Positions 1-5,777 of a DNA stretch of 9,704 nt are shown here, one piece after another (within the stretch, counting starts at the first letter, position 1; the number at the start of each line of letters is the position of its first letter). The translations under genes and the position numbers were made by a program. Origin of the DNA: Rhodoferax sp. (GTDB taxonomy: Bacteria; Pseudomonadota; Gammaproteobacteria; Burkholderiales; Burkholderiaceae_C); assembly GCA_021737905.1 (NCBI GenBank), contig JAIPDA010000077.1, positions 1-9,704 of the forward strand. Reading direction: 5' to 3'. The notes below the pieces were generated by a model. The model was given only the letters and a program-made list of their open reading frames with translations. It was not told the DNA's origin and did no database searches.

Positions 1-450
1 TTTGGCATTCTGGTGGCCACTGTGGCCAACCATGCCTTGGCCGGCGCGGTCGGAGCCTGGGTCACCACCCAGCTCAGTGCCGGGGTGTTGCGCTGGATCC
101 TGGCCGCCTCCTTTCTGGCTATGGCCGTCTGGATGCTGGTGCCCGACAAGCTGGAGGACGACGGCGACGCGCAGCCACCGCGCTGGGGTGTTTTTGCCAC
201 CACGGTGCTGATGTTTTTTCTGGCCGAAATGGGCGACAAGACGCAGATCGCCACGGTCATGCTGGCTGCGCGATTTGACGCTTACCTGGCGGTGGTGGCC
301 GGCACCACCTTCGGCATGATGCTGGCCAATGCACCTGTGGTCTGGTTGGGTGAGCGCGTTACGCGCTTGTTGCCGCTGACGGTGGTGCACCGCGTGTCGG
401 CGCTGATTTTTGCCGTGCTGGCGGTGTTGGCTGTTTGGTCGCCTTTTTGA
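1..450 (+). CDS. GDT1/TMEM165 (UPF0016) family membrane transporter, 3' part
   Basis: Partial gene: it enters from the left edge already in frame and ends at TGA 448-450, leaving 149 visible residues. The family consists of small inner-membrane proteins with two copies of a Glu-x-Gly-Asp-Lys/Arg-Thr motif. Bacterial members export Mn2+, and eukaryotic ones move Mn2+/Ca2+ in the Golgi. The second motif copy is visible as EMGDKT at visible residues 76-81, followed by a hydrophobic helix and the conserved GTTFGMMLANAPVVWLG segment at 101-117. The first copy should lie upstream of the window. At least four hydrophobic stretches are seen, and an acidic loop (KLEDDGD, 50-56) separates the two halves. 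Mn2+ export is inferred from the family; the substrate cannot be read from the sequence. It probably ends its own transcription unit, since a new promoter and riboswitch follow within about 50 nt. Confidence 0.85.
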   Translation, partial: FGILVATVANHALAGAVGAWVTTQLSAGVLRWILAASFLAMAVWMLVPDKLEDDGDAQPPRWGVFATTVLMFFLAEMGDKTQIATVMLAARFDAYLAVVAGTTFGMMLANAPVVWLGERVTRLLPLTVVHRVSALIFAVLAVLAVWSPF

Positions 451-488
451 GCAGCCGCCAAGCCAGACGGGCGCTACAACAGGGGCGA

Positions 489-494
489 TATACT
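489..494 (+). promoter_or_regulatory. probable -10 box of the metX transcription unit
   Basis: TATACT differs from the sigma-70 -10 consensus TATAAT at one base. A start site 6-8 nt downstream would fall at about 500-502, exactly where the first stem of the riboswitch begins (502). No good -35 hexamer is seen 16-18 nt upstream (around 466-472, a GC-rich stretch), so the promoter may be weak or helped by an activator. The placement relative to the aptamer is the main support. Confidence 0.4.
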
Positions 495-501
495 GCTGTG
501 C

Positions 502-548
502 AGCGCCGATTTGCACAGCTTGCGGGCGCTTAAAAAGTACTGCTAAAG
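502..548 (+). promoter_or_regulatory. SAM-II (SAM-alpha) riboswitch aptamer upstream of metX
   Basis: The element matches the SAM-II pattern in order. Stem P1 is AGCGCC (502-507) with GGCGCT (525-530). Its loop starts with the conserved GATTT (508-512) and holds CTTGC (519-523). The 3' part has TTAAA (530-534) and the diagnostic GCTAAAG (542-548). The P2 pseudoknot can be drawn as CAG/CTT (516-521) with AAG (535-537) and CTG (540-542), leaving a two-base TA bulge. SAM-II RNAs are H-type pseudoknots that bind S-adenosylmethionine and precede methionine or SAM synthesis genes, often metX/metA, mostly in alphaproteobacteria. The gene directly downstream is metX, the expected target. Recognition comes from memory of the consensus, not from a covariance-model search. 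Confidence 0.85.
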
Positions 549-560
549 ACGAAGCCCATG

Positions 561-594
561 AACCCGGAATCGCTTTAGCGAGGCCGGGTTTTTG
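561..594 (+). terminator. intrinsic terminator (SAM-II expression platform)
   Basis: The outer stem is AACCCGG (561-567) with CCGGGTT (584-590), 7 bp. An inner stem CGCT/AGCG (571-574 with 577-580) lies inside it, and T's follow (589-593, then a G and more T's to 599). It lies between the SAM-II aptamer and the metX start, so it is an attenuator rather than a gene-end terminator. The loop segment CTTTAGC (573-579) is the exact reverse complement of the aptamer's GCTAAAG (542-548). That gives a plausible antiterminator pairing that would form only when SAM is absent. Confidence 0.8.
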
Positions 595-603
595 TTTTTA
601 TGC

Positions 604-609
604 AGGTGA
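604..609 (+). promoter_or_regulatory. ribosome binding site of metX, supports a TTG start
   Basis: AGGTGA ends 4 nt before the TTG at 614-616. It lies just beyond the attenuator, so a ribosome can load only if transcription reads through. No comparable purine-rich site precedes the alternative ATG at 641: the bases ahead of it are ACACCGCTGAGC. Confidence 0.55.
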
Positions 610-613
610 TTTT

Positions 614-1867
614 TTGACCCTTGTCGCCACACCGCTGAGCATGCATTTTGAAGCTGCGCTGCCCCTGCGAAGCGGCGCCTCGGTGCGCGCTTACGACCTG
701 AGCTACGAAACCTACGGCACGCTCAACGCAGATAAATCTAATGCCGTGCTGATTTGCCACGCGCTCAACGCCTCACACCATGTGGCCGGCGTTTACCTTG
801 ACGCAACAGGCGCAGTCCAACCCAAGTCGGAAGGCTGGTGGGACACCATGATCGGACCTGGCAAGCCGGTCGACACCGACCGTTTTTTTGTGATCGGGGT
901 GAACAATTTAGGCTCCTGCTTCGGCTCGACTGGACCGATGCAGATCAACCCGGACACGCAGCAAATTTATGGCGCCGACTTTCCGGTGGTCACGGTCGAA
1001 GACTGGGTCGATGCGCAGGCAAGGTTACTCGATGCCCTGGGCATTAAAACCTTGGCCGCGGTGATGGGCGGCAGCCTGGGCGGCATGCAGGCGCTGGCCT
1101 GGACGCTGCAATACCCCGACCGCGTGCGGCACGCGGTGGTGGTCGCCAGCGCACCCAACCTGAACGCTGAAAACATTGCTTTCAACGAGGTAGCGCGCCG
1201 AGCGATCACCACCGACCCCGACTTTCACGGCGGGCATTTCTACCGCCACGGCGTGCTGCCACGGCGTGGTCTGCGCATCGCCCGCATGATCGGCCACATC
1301 ACTTACCTCAGTGACGATGTGATGAACGAAAAATTCGGCAGGGAACTAGCCCCTAAGCCTGTCGCCCCCACGCTTGTCGCTTCGCGTACTGCGCTGCCCC
1401 CCGGGGGGGCGCTGCGCCTGCGGCCCGGCGAAGCCGGTTCCGCGGCCCCTGTTGGTGGAGAAAACTCCTCTGCACGGGCGTATTTGTATTCGACGCAGGA
1501 CGTGGAGTTTCAGATTGAGAGTTACTTGCGCTACCAGGGCGACAAGTTCAGCGAGTACTTTGACGCCAACACTTACCTGCTGATCACCCGCGCGCTGGAT
1601 TACTTTGATCCGGCCGGCACCTATGGCGGCAACTTGAGCCAGGCCTTGGCCAAGGCCAGCGCCAAGTTCCTGCTGGTCAGCTTCACCACCGACTGGCGCT
1701 TTGCACCCGCGCGCAGCCGCGAGATCGTCAAGGCCCTGCTCGACAACCAGCGCGACGTGAGCTACGCGGAGATCGACGCGCCGCACGGCCATGACGCATT
1801 TTTGCTCGAGGATCCGCGCTACTTGAGCGTGGTGCGCACCTACTTCAACAGCAAGGTGGCCGCATGA
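614..1867 (+). CDS. metX: homoserine O-acyltransferase MetX (MetXS type) with an in-frame inserted segment
   Basis: Cytoplasmic alpha/beta-hydrolase-fold enzyme that acylates the hydroxyl of L-homoserine, the first committed step of methionine synthesis. Betaproteobacterial MetX proteins are now usually assigned succinyl-CoA as donor; the donor is not provable here. From the TTG at 614 it has 417 residues. Visible motifs are GVNNLGSCFGSTGP (95-108), nucleophile Ser154 in GGSLGG, Asp360 in FTTDW and His393 in HGHDAF, which make a complete catalytic triad. The TTG start is chosen because the N-terminus MTLVATPLSMHF resembles relatives, the AGGTGA site fits, and any earlier start would translate through the riboswitch and terminator. 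ATG 641 (408 residues) is the alternative. Residues 246 to about 283 are an extra Pro/Ala/Gly/Arg-rich segment between GREL and YLYSTQDVEF, encoded by a palindromic repeat. I recall relatives being roughly 375-385 residues long. The stop overlaps the metW start (ATGA). Confidence 0.95.
   Translation: MTLVATPLSMHFEAALPLRSGASVRAYDLSYETYGTLNADKSNAVLICHALNASHHVAGVYLDATGAVQPKSEGWWDTMIGPGKPVDTDRFFVIGVNNLGSCFGSTGPMQINPDTQQIYGADFPVVTVEDWVDAQARLLDALGIKTLAAVMGGSLGGMQALAWTLQYPDRVRHAVVVASAPNLNAENIAFNEVARRAITTDPDFHGGHFYRHGVLPRRGLRIARMIGHITYLSDDVMNEKFGRELAPKPVAPTLVASRTALPPGGALRLRPGEAGSAAPVGGENSSARAYLYSTQDVEFQIESYLRYQGDKFSEYFDANTYLLITRALDYFDPAGTYGGNLSQALAKASAKFLLVSFTTDWRFAPARSREIVKALLDNQRDVSYAEIDAPHGHDAFLLEDPRYLSVVRTYFNSKVAA
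1349..1460 (+). repeat. GC-rich palindromic repeat inserted in frame within metX
   Basis: The stretch carries two nested palindromes. One is a GC-only core, G C6 G7 C (1396-1410). The other is the hairpin CCGGC-GAA-GCCGG (1425-1437), extended by GCGG (1420-1423) with CCGC (1440-1443). The flanking words (GTCGCCCCCACGCTTGTCGC and CTTCGCGTACTGCGCTG) resemble a dispersed intergenic repeat I associate with Comamonadaceae genomes, best known from its other strand (GGCTTCGCCGGGCCGC). Here it is read in frame with no stop codon, giving a low-complexity peptide (residues 246 to about 283). Boundaries are approximate and no second copy lies in this window. The repeat identity is from memory; the palindromes and the position in the gene are seen directly. 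Confidence 0.7.
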
Positions 1868-2484
1868 ACGCCGCGCACAACTTATCGCGCCCCGTGCTCA
1901 AGGAGGCCTCCCCCGACCTCTTGTCTATCGCCCGCCTGGTGCCGCAGGGCGCGCGTGTGCTGGACCTGGGTTGCGGCACCGGCGAGTTGCTGGCGCACCT
2001 GATTCGCGAGCGCGGCTGCTCGGGCTATGGTGTTGAGCTCAATGACACCAATGTGCAAGCCTGCGTGGCGCGCGGCGTCAACGTGATCCAGCTCAACCTC
2101 GAAGACGGTTTGAGCATGTTCGGCGACAGCTCGTTTGACGTGGTCTTGCAGATCGACACCTTGCAACACCTGCGCAACGCCGAGGTGATGCTGCGCGAAA
2201 CCGCCCGCGTGGGCCGCCTGGGTATCGTCGCCTTTCCCAACTTCGGCCATTGGCCCAACCGTCTGGCCGTGCTGCGCGGGCGCATGCCGGTGACCAAGGT
2301 GTTGCCCTACCAGTGGTATGACACGCCCAATATCCGCGTTGGTACCTTGCAGGACTTCAGGGCCCTGGCGCTGAAAAATCAACTCCGTATTTTGGATGAA
2401 TTCGGCTTGCAAGACGGCCAGGAAATTCGTCTCTGGCCTAACGTGCGCGCCAGCCGCGCTGTTTTCAAGGTGCAGCGCGGATGA
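1864..2484 (+). CDS. metW: methionine biosynthesis protein MetW (class I SAM methyltransferase-like)
   Basis: A 206-residue Rossmann-fold protein of the MetW family, nearly always encoded beside metX in proteobacteria. It is needed for, or stimulates, homoserine acylation; reports describe a MetX-MetW complex. SAM-binding motif I is LDLGCGTGEL (33-42), the acidic residue after beta-2 is Glu58 (YGVELN), motif II-like LNLEDGL is at 77-83 and VVLQIDTLQHL at 93-103. The family-typical NFGHWPNR (126-133) and LPYQWYDTPNI (147-157) are intact, so it is MetW and not a generic methyltransferase. The ATG overlaps the metX stop as ATGA, and AAGGTGG (1853-1859) precedes it by 4 nt, so translation is probably coupled to metX. 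Its own stop overlaps the chrA start in the same way. No catalytic methyl acceptor is known to me. Confidence 0.95.
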   Translation: MNAAHNLSRPVLKEASPDLLSIARLVPQGARVLDLGCGTGELLAHLIRERGCSGYGVELNDTNVQACVARGVNVIQLNLEDGLSMFGDSSFDVVLQIDTLQHLRNAEVMLRETARVGRLGIVAFPNFGHWPNRLAVLRGRMPVTKVLPYQWYDTPNIRVGTLQDFRALALKNQLRILDEFGLQDGQEIRLWPNVRASRAVFKVQRG

Positions 2485-3872
2485 ACCCGGCCGCACCGGC
2501 TCAGACAGAGTTCGCGGTGCCATTTCGGGAGGCCTTGCGCTTTTGGTTCAAGCTGGGATTCATCAGTTTTGGCGGGCCGGCCGGACAGATCGCCATCATG
2601 CACCGCGAACTGGTGGAGCGGCGCGGCTGGGTGTCTGAAAAACGCTTTTTGCACGCGCTCAACTTTTGCATGCTCTTGCCCGGACCTGAGGCGCAACAAC
2701 TGGCCACTTACCTGGGCTGGCTGATGCACAAGACGCGGGGTGGCATTGCGGCCGGCGTGCTGTTTGTGCTGCCTTCGCTGCTGATGCTGATCGCTCTGAG
2801 CTGGGTCTACATGGCTTGGGGCACGCAGCCGCTGGTGGCCGCATTGTTCTACGGCATCAAGCCGGCGGTGGCGGCCATCGTGTTGCACGCGCTGCACCGC
2901 ATAGGCAGCAAGTCGCTGGGCCCTCCCCGGCAGTTGCCGGTGCCCTGGGCCATTGCGGTGCTCAGCTTTCTGGCGATTGCCGTATTTAGCATGCCTTTTC
3001 CGGCGGTGGTGCTGGCGGCGCTGCTCACGGGCGCTCTGCTGGCGCGGTTCGCGCCGGAGGCTTTGGGCGGTAGCGGCGGCGGCGGCCACTTGCCGTTGTC
3101 CGAAGGCGGTCGCAGCGGGGCCTTGATTGACGACAACACGCCTTCGCCCGAGCATGCGCGCTTCAAGCGCTCGCGCCTGCTGCGGGTGCTGTCGGCCGGC
3201 GCGCTGTTGTGGGCGCTGCCGATGGCGGTGCTCTGGCTCAGCCAAGGCTGGCAACACACGCTGACGCAGATGGGCTGGTTCTTCACCAAAGCCGCGCTGC
3301 TGACCTTTGGCGGCGCCTATGCCGTTCTGCCCTATGTCAATCAGGCGGCGGTTGAGCATTACCAGTGGCTCAGCACCGGGCAAATGATGGACGGCCTCGC
3401 CTTGGGTGAAAGCACCCCCGGCCCGCTCATCATGGTGGTGGCTTTTGTCGGTTTTGCCGGCGGCTGGGTCAAACAGGTGGCCGGGCCGGAGGCGCTGTTT
3501 CTGGGCGCTGCACTGGCCGCCTGCGTGGCGACCTGGTTCACGTTTTTGCCGTCTTTCATTTTTATTCTGGCGGGCGGGCCCTGGGTCGAGTCAACGCGCG
3601 GCAATTTACGACTGACTGCACCAATGGCGGCGGTGACAGCGGCGGTGGTTGGTGTGATCACTAACCTGGCGCTGTTTTTCTGGATAGCGGTGGCTTTTCC
3701 TGCCACACCGGTTCACCCGAAAATGCCCTGGTTGCAGCCGCCTGACCTGCTGGCGCTGGTGCTGGCGGTGCTGGCGGTGCTGGCCCTGTGGCGGCTGCAG
3801 TGGAGTGTGATGCGCGTGATCGGCGTGTGCGCGCTGGCCGGCCTGTTGCTGCGCTGGCCGGGCCTGGGCTGA
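2481..3872 (+). CDS. chrA: chromate transporter ChrA (long-chain, two-domain CHR family)
   Basis: Inner-membrane protein of 463 residues from the CHR superfamily, whose studied members export chromate. The two homologous halves are both visible. The N-terminal half has FGGPAGQIA (30-38) and LLPGPEAQQLATYLGW (65-80). The C-terminal half has LTFGGAYAVLPYV (274-286) and LGESTPGPLIMVVAFVGF (308-325). A charged, glycine-rich linker (about 195-230, with GGSGGGGH and EHARFKRSR) joins them, as expected for the long-chain form. About ten or more hydrophobic helices can be drawn. The ATG overlaps the metW stop (ATGA), with AAGGTG (2467-2472) 8 nt upstream. Position directly behind metXW and before a sulfate permease is notable because chromate is a sulfate analogue that enters through sulfate transporters. 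No ChrB-type regulator is present in this window. Confidence 0.93.
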   Translation: MNPAAPAQTEFAVPFREALRFWFKLGFISFGGPAGQIAIMHRELVERRGWVSEKRFLHALNFCMLLPGPEAQQLATYLGWLMHKTRGGIAAGVLFVLPSLLMLIALSWVYMAWGTQPLVAALFYGIKPAVAAIVLHALHRIGSKSLGPPRQLPVPWAIAVLSFLAIAVFSMPFPAVVLAALLTGALLARFAPEALGGSGGGGHLPLSEGGRSGALIDDNTPSPEHARFKRSRLLRVLSAGALLWALPMAVLWLSQGWQHTLTQMGWFFTKAALLTFGGAYAVLPYVNQAAVEHYQWLSTGQMMDGLALGESTPGPLIMVVAFVGFAGGWVKQVAGPEALFLGAALAACVATWFTFLPSFIFILAGGPWVESTRGNLRLTAPMAAVTAAVVGVITNLALFFWIAVAFPATPVHPKMPWLQPPDLLALVLAVLAVLALWRLQWSVMRVIGVCALAGLLLRWPGLG

Positions 3873-3884
3873 ACCCCCCAAAGC

Positions 3885-3890
3885 AGGAGA
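3885..3890 (+). promoter_or_regulatory. ribosome binding site deciding the GTG start of the sulP gene
   Basis: AGGAGA lies 7 nt before GTG 3898-3900 inside the 25-nt gap after chrA. It is the best Shine-Dalgarno match in this part of the window and supports GTG as the start, although no ATG exists at that position. The gap contains no hairpin or T-run that would end the upstream transcript. Confidence 0.65.
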
Positions 3891-3897
3891 CAAAAAG

Positions 3898-5739
3898 GTG
3901 ATTGCAAACAGTCCGAAACAGACTTCCTGGCCCCTGCGGCTGGCCGAGCGCCTGTTTGGCAACTGGGTTCGCACGGTGTCCGCTGGCACCCTGCGCGCCG
4001 ATGTGCTGGCCGGACTGCTGGGCGCCGTGCTGGTGTTGCCGCAAGGCATTGCCTTTGCCACCATGGCCGGCCTGCCGCCGGAGTACGGGTTGTACACGGC
4101 CGTGGTTCCCTGCATCATCGCGGCCTTGTTTGGTTCGAGCTGGCATGTCATGTCGGGCCCGACCAATGCGAATTCACTGGCCTTGTTTGCCATGCTCTCA
4201 CCGATGGCGCTGGCCTTCAGTCCGGCCTATATCCAGATGGCGCTGGTGGTCACTGTGATGGTGGGCGTCATGCAGTGGCTGATAGGCGCGTTGCGCCTGG
4301 GCTCACTGGCCAACTTCATCTCGCCGGCCGCGCTGTTTGGGTTTACATCGGGCGCGGCGGTGCTGATCGCCGTGCATGCGCTGCCGGACCTGCTCGGGCT
4401 GACCGCACCCACGCAGCCGGGTTCGGCGGCCTTGCTGCGCCATGTGGCCAGCCAACTTGGCGCAGTCCAGCCGGTGGCACTGGCGGTAGCGGCCGTCACG
4501 CTGGTGGTGGCGGTGGCACTCAGGCGCTGGCGCCCGCACTGGCCGTACATGCTGGCGGGGCTGGCCGGCGCCACGCTGGCCGGCACCTACCTGATGCCGC
4601 AGGTCTTGCCCGTCGAAACGATGCAGGGCTTGCGCACGGTGGGCAGCATTGCCGTGCCCTGGCCCAAGCTGGTGCTGCCGCAAGTCAGCTGGGCCCAGGT
4701 GCCCGAGTTGCTGGGGCTGGCATTTGCGCTGACCATTGTGGCGCTCGGCCAGGCGATCTCGATCGCCAAGGCGGTGGCGGCCAGGTCGGGGCAGCGCATT
4801 GACACCAACCGCGAGTTCCGGGGTCAGGGCCTGTCCAACATGGTTGGCGGCTTCTTCTCGTCGTATGTGTCCTGCGGCTCGATGAACCGCTCCATGCCCA
4901 ACCTGCAGGCCGGCGCGCGCACGCCGCTGGCGGCGGTGTTCTCGGCGCTGTTGCTGGTGGCACTGGTGGCGCTGAGTGCGCCCTTGCTGGCGCAAATTCC
5001 GATGGCGGCGCTCGCGGCCCTGCTGCTGCTGGTGGCGGTCTCGCTCCTGGACGCGCCGCGCTGGCGGCAGCTGCTGCGGCTGGACCGCACCGAATTCGGC
5101 GTGGCGCTGGCCACCACCATAGCCACCGTGACCATCCGCCTGGAGATGGCCATTTTGCTGGGCACCCTGCTGTCGCTGATGTCCTTTTTGTACCGCACCG
5201 CGCACCCGGCCATGCGCACCATGGGTTTTGACAGCACGCGTGCCGACCGGCAGTTTGTGGTGATCGATGAGGCGGCAAGGCCCGAGCCGGCCGCCAGTGC
5301 GCCAGGCCAGGCATTGCCTGAGTGCCCGCAACTCAAACTTTTGCGCATGGAAGGTGAGGTCTACTTTGGTGCCACCCAGCACGTGGCCGACACGCTGCAC
5401 GACCTGCGCCACGCACCCCAGCCGCAAAAGCATTTGCTGGTGATGGGTAAAAGCATGAACTTCATTGACCTGGCCGGCGCAGAACTGTGGGAGGCCGAGC
5501 TCAACGCCCGACGCGCCATGGGCGGCGACCTTTACTTTCACCGGCCGCGCCCTGAGGTGATCCGCCTATGGGCCACCACCGGCTTTACGCGACTTCTTGG
5601 GCCCGAGCACCAGTTCCCCGACAAGCGCACGGCGATTGCCACCATCTTCACCAAGCTCGACCCCGAGATTTGCCGCAGCTGCAAGGCGCGGGTGTTCTGG
5701 GAATGTCAGAGCGCGCCAGGTCCGGCCGATTCCCGTTAG
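3898..5739 (+). CDS. SulP-family sulfate/anion permease with C-terminal STAS domain
   Basis: Inner-membrane anion transporter of 613 residues. The N-terminal SulP entry signature (LRADVLAGLLGAVLVLPQGI to GLPPEYGLYTAVVP, 32-71) is followed by HVMSGPTNANSLALF (83-97), then the conserved NREFRGQGLSNMVGGFFSSY (304-323) and GSMNRS (327-332). Membrane segments run to about residue 432. A linker leads into a STAS domain (about 478-590). The STAS position that carries a phosphorylatable Ser/Thr in anti-sigma antagonists reads Asp-Leu-Ala-Gly (524-527), so it lacks the hydroxyl. After the STAS domain comes a short tail with three cysteines (Cys592, Cys595, Cys603 in ICRSCKARVFWEC). Sulfate is the default guess; SulP members also carry bicarbonate, molybdate or dicarboxylates. 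GTG start and 25 nt spacing to chrA suggest cotranscription with metX-metW-chrA. Confidence 0.9.
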   Translation: MIANSPKQTSWPLRLAERLFGNWVRTVSAGTLRADVLAGLLGAVLVLPQGIAFATMAGLPPEYGLYTAVVPCIIAALFGSSWHVMSGPTNANSLALFAMLSPMALAFSPAYIQMALVVTVMVGVMQWLIGALRLGSLANFISPAALFGFTSGAAVLIAVHALPDLLGLTAPTQPGSAALLRHVASQLGAVQPVALAVAAVTLVVAVALRRWRPHWPYMLAGLAGATLAGTYLMPQVLPVETMQGLRTVGSIAVPWPKLVLPQVSWAQVPELLGLAFALTIVALGQAISIAKAVAARSGQRIDTNREFRGQGLSNMVGGFFSSYVSCGSMNRSMPNLQAGARTPLAAVFSALLLVALVALSAPLLAQIPMAALAALLLLVAVSLLDAPRWRQLLRLDRTEFGVALATTIATVTIRLEMAILLGTLLSLMSFLYRTAHPAMRTMGFDSTRADRQFVVIDEAARPEPAASAPGQALPECPQLKLLRMEGEVYFGATQHVADTLHDLRHAPQPQKHLLVMGKSMNFIDLAGAELWEAELNARRAMGGDLYFHRPRPEVIRLWATTGFTRLLGPEHQFPDKRTAIATIFTKLDPEICRSCKARVFWECQSAPGPADSR

Positions 5740-5777
5740 AGTGACAGTATCTGGTTTGTTTTTGTCAGGAGCTTTTT

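Noticed and set aside
410..613. Upstream in-frame extension of metX back to base 410
   Set aside because: It would translate through the end of the GDT1-family gene, the riboswitch and the terminator. The peptide has no resemblance to MetX and the AGGTGA/TTG start at 614 explains the N-terminus.
3061..3175. Glycine-rich segment in chrA considered as a second inserted repeat
   Set aside because: A variable charged linker between the two CHR halves is normal for long-chain ChrA, and the DNA lacks the palindromes seen in metX.
2379..3383. Minus-strand open frame of 334 codons opposite chrA
   Set aside because: Gln/His/Arg-rich shadow translation with no recognisable fold. ChrA on the plus strand is complete with both half-motifs.
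3745..3786. Short tandem-like run of GCTGGCGGT units near the end of chrA
   Set aside because: It simply encodes an Ala/Leu/Val membrane helix with repeated codon choice; too short and imperfect to be a repeat element.
4303..5541. Long open frame of 412 codons on the minus strand opposite the SulP gene
   Set aside because: It is the mirror frame of a GC-rich gene. Its translation is rich in Gln, His, Arg and Gly with no domain I recognise, while the plus strand encodes a complete SulP-STAS protein.
5740..5777. Promoter or terminator between the SulP and M20 genes
   Set aside because: No convincing -35/-10 pair or strong hairpin is visible. Only the AGGAG ribosome binding site of the peptidase gene can be supported.
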